A stretch of DNA of 33,068 nucleotides, taken from the NCBI RefSeq assembly GCF_900107125.1, contig NZ_FNOU01000029.1, positions 1 to 33,068 on the forward strand, read 5' to 3'. Below are positions 7,091 to 13,442 of this stretch, one piece after another; the first letter of the stretch is position 1, and each line of letters opens with the position of its first letter. A program made the translations under genes and the position numbers. The DNA comes from Eubacterium barkeri (GTDB lineage: Bacteria; Bacillota; Clostridia; Eubacteriales; Eubacteriaceae). Below the pieces are notes generated by a model, which searched no databases, was not told where the DNA came from, and saw only the letters and a program-made list of their open reading frames with translations.

Positions 7091-8529
7091 TTGGAAGCCA
7101 TCATCATCCGCAGGTAAAAGGCCACCGTGGTATACAGCTTTGACAACGGGATACGTTCATTATGGCCATGGATCATTCCACGCTCTTCCTTGGACAGGGC
7201 CATGGCGGAAAAACGGTACACCTTGTCAAAGACCCGACAATAATGGCGGGCATCACTGCAGGCCAGCATGAGGTAGGGGGAGACCACAGCCTCTGGCCAG
7301 GTTTGTCCAATAACCCGGGTCAGGCGTTCCCAGCCCGGCCCGGCCATGGGGGAAACAGGCTGGGGATCAGTGCCATTCACCCGGTGAATGGTAATATCGT
7401 CATCCCCAATAACGGACCGGAGATGGGCCTCGACGCTTTGGGCATTCTCCCCGGGTAAAATACGGATATCCCCACCCATGGATGCCTCCGGAGGCATGAC
7501 ATTAAAGGCATCGCTCCCGGACATCCGGGTCAGGGCGACGGTGGTCATCATCATGGCCGATAGCTCGGTGCCGCCCTTCTTGGCCATGGCGTACAACACG
7601 GGTTTGAAACACCAGAGATTGGCGAAGAGCATTCGATAGGCAAAGCTGCTGTGACGCCCAAGACAATCAAACATTTCTGCAACGGGACTGATTAACCTGG
7701 GGGCAAAGGGATGCCCTTCAATGGCAACAGCAGCCTTGGCCAGCCGCCCCACTGCCGTATGCCGGGGTGGGGTAGAGGCATGGCCCGGTACACCCTTAAG
7801 CTGAAGGGCCACATTAACCTTTCCCTTTTCCGCTGTGCCAATAAGGGCACAGGGCACGGTAATCCCTGGAAGCACATTTTCCACAACAGCGCCACCTTCG
7901 TCCAACACCATGGCCGGATTGATTCCCCGGTCCTTTAAGGTATCTGAAAGGGCCACTGCCGTCAGCCCATCGATTTCCTCTTCCCCGGAAAAGGCCAAAT
8001 AAATATCCTGGTCCGGCACAAAGCCCTGGGCCATGAGGATTTCTGCCGCCTCTAAAATAGAGCAGAAGGTTCCCTTGGTATCCAGAGTCCCCCGTCCCCA
8101 AAGAACACCATCCTCAATAACCCCCTCAAAGGGAGGCCGTTCCCAGGCCTTGGCATCCACTGGCACCACATCGTAATGGGCCATATAGACAGAAGGGGCA
8201 TCGCTATGCTTTCCCTTCCAGGTAAAGAGCAATCCGGTTTTTCCAATAAATTCCCGATGGCCATTTTCATGGACCAATGGAAAGCGCTCTTCGATGAGAC
8301 GATAAAGCCGTTGGTATTCATCCCAGTCCACCTGGTCGTCATCCCGGTAAGAAATAGTCCGGCACCGGATAATATCCGCCATGTCCCGGGAAATTTTTTC
8401 TTCATCCATCGCTGGCAAATCCACATCTGCGGGCTTCTCCACCACTGGCGGTACAAAGGACGCCGTCCGAATCAAAAGGACCGCTAGAAAGATTAAAAGC
8501 GCCCCTAGAATAATCCATCCAATGAGCAT
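7087..8529 (-). CDS. Membrane-anchored M20 metallopeptidase (carboxypeptidase S / PM20D1-like)
   Basis: An M20 dizinc peptidase of about 480 residues. The first 25 residues form one membrane anchor, followed by a linker; the catalytic part starts near residue 45. Key motifs are YMAHYDVVPVD (zinc His and following Asp), GRGTLDTKG (bridging Asp), AFSGEEEIDG (catalytic Glu pair), VLDEGGAV and C-terminal MIHGHNER (zinc His). The arrangement matches carboxypeptidase S/PM20D1-type enzymes that hydrolyse dipeptides or N-acyl amino acids. The frame extends to an ATG at 8538, but that leaves AAAGG directly touching the ATG; the ATG at 8529 has nine-base spacing and forms a TAATG overlap with the upstream stop, so it is preferred. 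The two preceding membrane genes suggest hydrolysis tied to transport. The substrate is unknown. Confidence 0.88.
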   Translation of the reverse strand: MLIGWIILGALLIFLAVLLIRTASFVPPVVEKPADVDLPAMDEEKISRDMADIIRCRTISYRDDDQVDWDEYQRLYRLIEERFPLVHENGHREFIGKTGLLFTWKGKHSDAPSVYMAHYDVVPVDAKAWERPPFEGVIEDGVLWGRGTLDTKGTFCSILEAAEILMAQGFVPDQDIYLAFSGEEEIDGLTAVALSDTLKDRGINPAMVLDEGGAVVENVLPGITVPCALIGTAEKGKVNVALQLKGVPGHASTPPRHTAVGRLAKAAVAIEGHPFAPRLISPVAEMFDCLGRHSSFAYRMLFANLWCFKPVLYAMAKKGGTELSAMMMTTVALTRMSGSDAFNVMPPEASMGGDIRILPGENAQSVEAHLRSVIGDDDITIHRVNGTDPQPVSPMAGPGWERLTRVIGQTWPEAVVSPYLMLACSDARHYCRVFDKVYRFSAMALSKEERGMIHGHNERIPLSKLYTTVAFYLRMMMASN

Positions 8530-9191
8530 TAGATCCATCCTTTCTTATAAAGCAGCCGGGCGGCCCCAATGGCAATGAGGGCTCCCACAGGAACCAATAC
8601 CCCCACCGAGCTGGCTAAGCTGGGCACTGCGATAAACAGCAGAACCATAAAGACCAGGGGAGCCATGGCAATCTTCCAGCTCTTGCCAATAAACACCACG
8701 GCCAAGCCCCCAAAAAGGGCCGGAAGAATATTGTCAAAGGCCGGCTTCAGCACCGGCGATTCCAACACCGGGGTCAGCAGTGAAAAGAGGAGGACCCCCA
8801 CAGAAATGATGACGGTGGTCACAATGGCTGAGGTCGCAATGGCGATGGTGGATACAATTTCCGCCTCCTCGCTGCCGGGCTTCACCTCCATGGCCTCCAT
8901 GGCATTCAGTGCAGCGGGCACCTTCAGGCTGGTCACATTCCCGGTGACAAAACCGATGAAGGTCCCCCCGGTCCCCAGCATGGGGGTATAGGTAATCACC
9001 TCGATCAGGCCCACGGTCCAGTAAATGGGCGCCACTCCCAAAAGTCCCTTGAGCACCGCTGTACCCTCTGGCCAGGCATCATAAACCAGGCAAACAATAA
9101 TTGGAACCGCCAGGAGCACCGCAATAGCCGTCCAAATCCAAAAAAGTCCGTAGCGGTAGGTCGCGTCGTTATAGGTTTTAAAATCCTTCAT
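8529..9191 (-). CDS. Uncharacterised polytopic membrane protein, partner of DUF5058-like protein
   Basis: A protein of about 220 residues with roughly six hydrophobic segments, not recognised with confidence. Glycine-rich membrane stretches such as PMLGTGGTFIGFVTGN sit between segments 2 and 3. SAIVTTVIISVGVLLFSLL is a typical helix, and the C-terminus is short and basic. The size, the pairing with a second membrane protein of similar size, and the one-base TAATG overlap with the M20 peptidase gene suggest a two-subunit transporter feeding or serving the peptidase. A GTG at 9194 is in frame, but GGAGG seven bases before the ATG at 9191 favours the ATG. Function and transport direction are inference only. 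Confidence 0.75.
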   Translation of the reverse strand: MKDFKTYNDATYRYGLFWIWTAIAVLLAVPIIVCLVYDAWPEGTAVLKGLLGVAPIYWTVGLIEVITYTPMLGTGGTFIGFVTGNVTSLKVPAALNAMEAMEVKPGSEEAEIVSTIAIATSAIVTTVIISVGVLLFSLLTPVLESPVLKPAFDNILPALFGGLAVVFIGKSWKIAMAPLVFMVLLFIAVPSLASSVGVLVPVGALIAIGAARLLYKKGWI

Positions 9192-9194
9192 CAC

Positions 9195-9920
9195 TTAACC
9201 TCCTATCACCGGGGTAACCCAGATGGCAAAAATCATGGCACAGAGCATACTGATGGGCAAGGCGTAGTTTTCCAGCCAGGCATGGTGGAATTTTTTAATG
9301 AGCAGACCACAGACCCCCATTACCCCCGCAGAAAACAATAGGACGAAAACCGGAATCCACCCCACAATGCCCTGGCTGATGGTGGAAAAAACCATCCCCA
9401 GGAAGGCAGAAATCATCCCCAAAAACATGGCATCGATAAAGAGATCCCCCCAGCGGCTATCCTTGGCCTTCATGGAAACCAGCCCCCGCTGGATGCGCTT
9501 GAACAGAATGGGAACGTAGATCAGACTCGGCAGGATTCCCAGGGTCATCACCCACAAAATAGCCGTGTACACCTTGGGATCACCAATGAGGTTTGATAGG
9601 GAAATCCCCAGGGCCGTGGCCGTGGAGGATGCCGCAGGCAGCTCGTAGGTAATGGCCCCAATAACGGAAAGCCGAATCCAGGGGAGGGGAAGCCCCAGGA
9701 ATTTAGCCAGGGTTACCACTCCTAAAAGAATGGATACCGCTGGCGCAATGGTAAAAATAGCCGTGGATAAAACCGACTGGCGAATCCGGGTCATATCCAT
9801 GCCCGAGGCCTTGGCCTGGCGCAATGCCCGCACCAAAAAGAAGGCCGACTGGGCCAGCACGAAGATAATAACCATGGCCGCCAGAATGAATAAAAATGAA
9901 CTGTTGGGATTAAAGGTCAT
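9195..9920 (-). CDS. DUF5058-like polytopic membrane protein
   Basis: A 241-residue protein with about seven membrane segments. It begins with a long helix (LFILAAMVIIFVLAQSAFFL) followed by a basic loop (RALRQAKASGMDMTRIRQS). I recognise it, with moderate certainty, as DUF5058. ITYELPAASSTATALGISL is a conserved-looking polar membrane stretch that could line a substrate site. It is the first gene of the minus-strand unit 9920 to 7087. AGAGGA precedes the ATG, and a possible extended -10 promoter (TGGTATGAT on the minus strand, -10 at 9959-9954) lies upstream with a weak TTTAAA -35. With its partner and the peptidase it probably forms a peptide or amino-acid transport and hydrolysis unit; this is not proven by the sequence. 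Confidence 0.75.
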   Translation of the reverse strand: MTFNPNSSFLFILAAMVIIFVLAQSAFFLVRALRQAKASGMDMTRIRQSVLSTAIFTIAPAVSILLGVVTLAKFLGLPLPWIRLSVIGAITYELPAASSTATALGISLSNLIGDPKVYTAILWVMTLGILPSLIYVPILFKRIQRGLVSMKAKDSRWGDLFIDAMFLGMISAFLGMVFSTISQGIVGWIPVFVLLFSAGVMGVCGLLIKKFHHAWLENYALPISMLCAMIFAIWVTPVIGG

Positions 9921-10029
9921 AAGCGTTTCCTCTCTATAAAAATATATGGGATAATCATACCATGCGGAGCTTATTTTTTAAAGTCACTCCACTGCCTTTC
10001 CTATCTCCTAAAACTTCAGACCCAGGTTA

Positions 10030-10057
10030 TTGACATTCCGCTCATATTCTATATACT
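10030..10057 (+). promoter_or_regulatory. Promoter of threonine ammonia-lyase gene
   Basis: TTGACA (10030-10035), a 16-base spacer and TATACT (10052-10057). The gene's AGGAG ribosome binding site and ATG (10098) follow within about 40 bases. The remainder of the divergent gap 9921-10097 shows no further clear structure. Confidence 0.65.
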
Positions 10058-10097
10058 TAAAAATACATCAACTTATCTTAAGAAAACAGGAGCCAAC

Positions 10098-11336
10098 ATG
10101 GATCAAGAAAAAATTAACCATTATTTAGACCAGGACCACCTGGCAGAAGTGAAGCAGGCCCAGGAGCACCTGGCCCCTATTATTAAAAAAACCGCCCTGA
10201 TCAGGAGTGATTTTTACAGCAGCGAGTATGGCGGTGACATTTATATCAAGCCCGAAAATCTCCAAATAACCGGTTCTTTTAAAATTCGGGGCGCTTATCA
10301 TAAAATCTGTCGTCTGTCTCAGGAAGAGCTGGAAAAGGGAATTATTACCTCCTCCGCTGGAAATCACGCCCAGGGGGTGGCCTTCTCTGCCCAAAGAATG
10401 GGCATTAAAGCGACCATCATCATGCCGAATATCACTCCCTTGCTCAAGGTGGACGCCACCAAATCCTACGGGGTGGATGTCGTTCTCCATGGGGATGTGT
10501 ACGATGAAAGCTATGATTATGCCTGCCAGCTGGCTAAAGAAGAGGGTTATACCTTTATTCATCCCTTTGATGATTACGATGTGATCTGCGGCCAGGGGAC
10601 CATTGGTCTGGAAATCCTTTCTGAACTCCCCGATGCCGATGAAATCCTGGTGCCCATCGGCGGGGGCGGTTTAGTGGCGGGTATTGCCATTGCGGCAAAG
10701 GCCATTAATCCGGATATCCGCATTATCGGTGTCGAGCCCATGGGGGCCTGCTCCATGCGGGCCAGTATCAACGAAGGACGGGTGTCCTGCCTGCCCTCTG
10801 TTTGTACCAACGCCGAAGGGGTAGCAGTCAAGCAGCCCGGGGATTTAAGCTATGCCCTTACCCAAAAATACGTGGATGAACTGATCACGGTCAGCGAGAA
10901 GGATATCCAGGAAAATGTCCTGCTGGTGATGGAAAAGCACAAGCTGGTGGCAGAAACCGCCGGAGTGGTGGCCCTGGCCGGTCTCAAGAAACGAGCCGCC
11001 GCCGGAAAGAAGATTGTCTGCGTCATGAGCGGCGGTAATATTGATACAGTCACCATTAGCTCCATCGTTAACCAGGGGATGATCAGCCGGGGACGGATTA
11101 TGTGCTTCGCCGTGGAGCTGCCGGATAAGCCTGGCCAGCTGGTGAAGGTGGCGACCCTCTTAGCCGAAAATGGTGCCAATGTCATCGAATTGGAGCACAA
11201 TCAGTTTAAGGCCCTGGACCGCTACGCCAATAAGGTGATGCTGGAGGTAACAGTGGAAACCAATGGTCATGACCATATCGACTGTGTCTTAGCTGCCCTG
11301 CGGGAAAACGGCTTCTCTGTCAATCGCATTTATTAA
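10098..11336 (+). CDS. ilvA: Threonine ammonia-lyase with C-terminal ACT domain
   Basis: A 412-residue fold-type II PLP enzyme, converting threonine to 2-oxobutyrate and ammonia; serine may also be used. Lys62 in SGSFKIRGAYHK is the PLP lysine, SSAGNHAQG binds the phosphate/carboxylate region, and the GGGGLVAG loop holds the cofactor phosphate. Residues from about 330 form a single ACT domain (FAVELPDKPGQLVKVATLLAE split as FAVELPDKPG and LVKVATLLAE). One ACT domain and this length fit the catabolic IlvA/TdcB-like group of anaerobes rather than the long biosynthetic form. Divergence from the peptidase/transport unit suggests amino-acid fermentation. A strong terminator follows at 11389. Confidence 0.93.
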   Translation: MDQEKINHYLDQDHLAEVKQAQEHLAPIIKKTALIRSDFYSSEYGGDIYIKPENLQITGSFKIRGAYHKICRLSQEELEKGIITSSAGNHAQGVAFSAQRMGIKATIIMPNITPLLKVDATKSYGVDVVLHGDVYDESYDYACQLAKEEGYTFIHPFDDYDVICGQGTIGLEILSELPDADEILVPIGGGGLVAGIAIAAKAINPDIRIIGVEPMGACSMRASINEGRVSCLPSVCTNAEGVAVKQPGDLSYALTQKYVDELITVSEKDIQENVLLVMEKHKLVAETAGVVALAGLKKRAAAGKKIVCVMSGGNIDTVTISSIVNQGMISRGRIMCFAVELPDKPGQLVKVATLLAENGANVIELEHNQFKALDRYANKVMLEVTVETNGHDHIDCVLAALRENGFSVNRIY

Positions 11337-11388
11337 TCTTCCAAATTTCATCCACAAAAGGATTCTACAGGCGGTACTGCAAGTTCTC

Positions 11389-11420
11389 AAGAGGGGTGGC
11401 AAACAGCCACCCCTCTTTTC
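11389..11420 (+). terminator. Intrinsic terminator after threonine ammonia-lyase
   Basis: Perfect 12-bp stem AAGAGGGGTGGC (11389-11400) and GCCACCCCTCTT (11406-11417) with loop AAACA, followed by a short U-rich tail. Confidence 0.92.
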
Positions 11421-11782
11421 TTAATTTTCTCTTTCTTAATTTTAAAAAACAAGTTGCAAATGTTTAAAGTTTATAATAATATATTTTTATTAATTGAGAA
11501 TAATTTTCTATTATACTCAATGTCATATCGTCGCGTCCATTCGTTGAAGGGCATCCATTTTCTCGCATTTTTTTGTTTTTTTCCGGGTGCACTGCCAATA
11601 CGATGGGAATTTTCGGCTTGCATCGTTATTTTTTTAACGACAAAGGCACCAAAGAAAGGGGGAAGGCCTTGACGATCAAAACAAATTAGGGGTTTTATCA
11701 CAATTATGCTAACCGCATTTGGGAACATCAGAGGATACATCATGTGGGTGCTTGGCATTCACGTTCATTAAATGGAGGGAAT
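11421..11782 (+). other. Long AT-rich leader of the purine permease, possible attenuator hairpin
   Basis: No convincing gene is seen in these 362 bases; a 72-codon frame at 11454-11672 has no ribosome binding site and no recognisable content. Several -10-like boxes exist (TATAAT at 11472-11477, TATACT at 11512-11517) but without well-spaced -35 boxes. A hairpin with arms AATACGATG (11597-11605) and CATCGTTATT (11621-11630, one bulge) leads into a seven-T run ending at 11635 and would make a plausible terminator within the leader. A competing TCGTTA/TAACGA pairing (11623-11640) overlaps it. No known aptamer is recognised upstream. Confidence 0.4.
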
Positions 11783-13165
11783 ATGAATTCTGATAACAAA
11801 AATGTTGATCGTAAAAAAGAAGATCAACGATTGATTTACGAGTTGGATGGCCGGCCACGGCTGCGCACTGCCGTTCCGCTGGGTATGCAGCATATCCTGG
11901 CCATGTTTACATCAAACCTGGCCCCCATCCTGATCATCGCTGGCGCCTGCTCGCTTTCCGGTGCCGATACGGTCTTGATGATGCAATGTGCGATGTTTGT
12001 CTCCGGTTTGACAACCTTCGTCCAATTATATCCCATTAAGATTGGCAAGTTCCAGATTGGTTCTCGCTTGCCCATCGTCATGGGGACATCCTTTGCCTTT
12101 GTACCTACGGCTACAACCATCGCAGCCACAGGCGGCCTGGGGGCCGTCCTCGGCGGTAGCCTCGTGGGGAGTTTGACCGAAGTATTTATGGGTTTCTTCT
12201 ATAAATACATTCGCCGCTTCTTCCCCCCACTGGTTGTTGGGAGTACCCTGATCACCATCGGGGTGAACCTGCTCAAGGTCGGTGCCAATTACTTTGCCGG
12301 CGGTGTGGGTTCTCCAACCTTTGGTTCGGTCCAGAACCTGGCGGTGGCCTTCTTCGTCTTTATTGTCATCATCCTGCTCCAACGCTTTGGTAAGGGCATC
12401 GTCGCCAATTCATCCATCCTCTTTGGTCTGGTAATTGGCTATATTGTGGCCTTTGCACTGGGTATGGTGGACTTAGCCGCCGTGACCAGCGCGGCATGGT
12501 TTAGTATTCCACTGCCCTTCCAGTTCAATATGACCTTCGAGCCCTCAGCCATCCTTGGCTTTGCGGCCCTGTACATCGTCTCTGGTCTGGAAACCATTGG
12601 GAATACCTCAGGGATTACCATTGCAGCTTTTGACCGTGAAGCGACTGAAAAAGAAACGGCTGGCGCCATTCTGGCAGATGCCCTGGGTTCCTCTGTTGCA
12701 GCAATGTTTAACGCCCTGCCCAATACTGCCTTTGGGCAAAATGCCGGTATCGTCTCCATGACGAAGGTGGTTAACCGCTTCTGTATTGCTACCGGGGCCT
12801 TCATCCTGATGATTTGCGGCTTCCTTCCGAAACTCGGTGCTGTCTTCGCAACCATTCCGGCACCCGTGCTCGGTGGTGCGGTTATCTCCGTCTTTGCCAT
12901 GATCATGCTCAACGGGATCAAAATGATCGCCAAAGCAGGCTTCAGCGAACGGAATATCTTAGTCCTTGGCATCACCTTCGCCCTGGGCTTAGGCTTAGCC
13001 AGCAATCCTGAAGCCGTGGCACAGCTGCCCGCAGTCCTGCGCTTCATCTTCGGCGACTCCGTTGCCGCCACTTGTATCGTTGGTATCCTGGCTAATATCC
13101 TGTTCCCCATCAAGGATGCAGAAGATTTCGATCTGGCTAAAAAAGCCCTGATGGATCAAGACTAG
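11783..13165 (+). CDS. NCS2-family xanthine/uracil-type permease
   Basis: A 460-residue permease of the nucleobase:cation symporter-2 family, with about 12-14 membrane segments. The family signature QNAGIVSMTK starts at Gln319, and the membrane-8 motif ETIGNTSGI supplies the conserved acidic residue that binds the purine. The N-terminus RPRLRTAVPLGMQHILAMF is typical. The downstream purine riboswitch and xanthine dehydrogenase genes point to xanthine, urate or guanine uptake rather than uracil. The open frame extends to a GTG at 11744, but GGAGGG just before the ATG at 11783 fixes the start. The stop codon is only 35 bases before the riboswitch P1 stem, and no terminator separates them except the one built into the riboswitch. 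Confidence 0.92.
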   Translation: MNSDNKNVDRKKEDQRLIYELDGRPRLRTAVPLGMQHILAMFTSNLAPILIIAGACSLSGADTVLMMQCAMFVSGLTTFVQLYPIKIGKFQIGSRLPIVMGTSFAFVPTATTIAATGGLGAVLGGSLVGSLTEVFMGFFYKYIRRFFPPLVVGSTLITIGVNLLKVGANYFAGGVGSPTFGSVQNLAVAFFVFIVIILLQRFGKGIVANSSILFGLVIGYIVAFALGMVDLAAVTSAAWFSIPLPFQFNMTFEPSAILGFAALYIVSGLETIGNTSGITIAAFDREATEKETAGAILADALGSSVAAMFNALPNTAFGQNAGIVSMTKVVNRFCIATGAFILMICGFLPKLGAVFATIPAPVLGGAVISVFAMIMLNGIKMIAKAGFSERNILVLGITFALGLGLASNPEAVAQLPAVLRFIFGDSVAATCIVGILANILFPIKDAEDFDLAKKALMDQD

Positions 13166-13200
13166 TTAACAGACCCAATAATTGAATATCCAATGATCTT

Positions 13201-13320
13201 GCTTATATATACCCGTAATCTGGTCGGGTGTTTCTACCAACTACCGTAATAGTTGACTATAAGCTATGGCCGGGGTATGTCCTGGCCGTAGCTGATGTCC
13301 CCTTAGCGGTAGTTTTTTTA
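13201..13320 (+). ncRNA. Guanine-class purine riboswitch with expression platform
   Basis: The aptamer matches the purine riboswitch fold. P1 is GCTTATA (13201-13207) with TATAAGC (13258-13264); P2 is ACCCG (13211-13215) with CGGGT (13225-13229); P3 is CAACTA (13238-13243) with TAGTTG (13250-13255). L2 ends in GG (13222-13223), which can pair with CC of L3 (13244-13245). J2/3 is GTTTCTACC (13230-13238). C13257 in GACTAT corresponds to C74, the guanine/xanthine-type specificity base (adenine riboswitches have U). Downstream are a 12-bp hairpin (13263-13292) and TTAGCGGTAGTT (13303-13314) running into seven T (13313-13319). That arm can pair only with AACTACCGTAA of P3/L3 (13239-13249), so ligand binding should prevent termination (ON switch). 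It lies between the permease and xdhA. Confidence 0.92.
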
Positions 13321-13324
13321 AATA

Positions 13325-13372
13325 TTGTTACCATCTGTCCTGTGGTATAATATTATATTATTTAACCACGGG
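13325..13372 (+). promoter_or_regulatory. Possible extended -10 promoter for xdhA inside an inverted repeat
   Basis: TGGTATAAT (13343-13351) is an extended -10; a TTGTTA lies upstream at 13325 with only 15 bases of spacing. The box is flanked by CCTGTGGT (13339-13346) and ACCACGGG (13365-13372), an 8-bp inverted repeat with one G-T pair and an 18-base centre. It could give transcription of xdhA independent of the riboswitch, or bind a regulator. The rest of the leader to 13442 shows nothing else clear apart from GAGGAA at 13431. Confidence 0.45.
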
Positions 13373-13442
13373 CAAAGAATTCATTTCCATCCTTGGAGAG
13401 GGATGTTAAACACTACTACTTTAATCGAACGAGGAACAAACC

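Noticed and set aside
6822..7271. 149-codon plus-strand frame over the nagA/M20 junction
   Set aside because: Shadow frame of two well-supported convergent genes.
11449..11477. LytTR-type direct repeats near the TATAAT of the permease leader
   Set aside because: AAAGTTTAT fits the LytTR consensus, but its possible partner is 16 bases away instead of about 21-22 and matches poorly.
11454..11672. 72-codon frame in the permease leader
   Set aside because: No ribosome binding site, low-complexity hydrophobic translation from AT-rich DNA, and overlap with leader hairpins.
13263..13292. Strong 12-bp hairpin after the riboswitch aptamer as the terminator itself
   Set aside because: No T-run follows it; the next T-run (13313-13319) belongs to a different arm. 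It is more likely an inner helix of the terminator.
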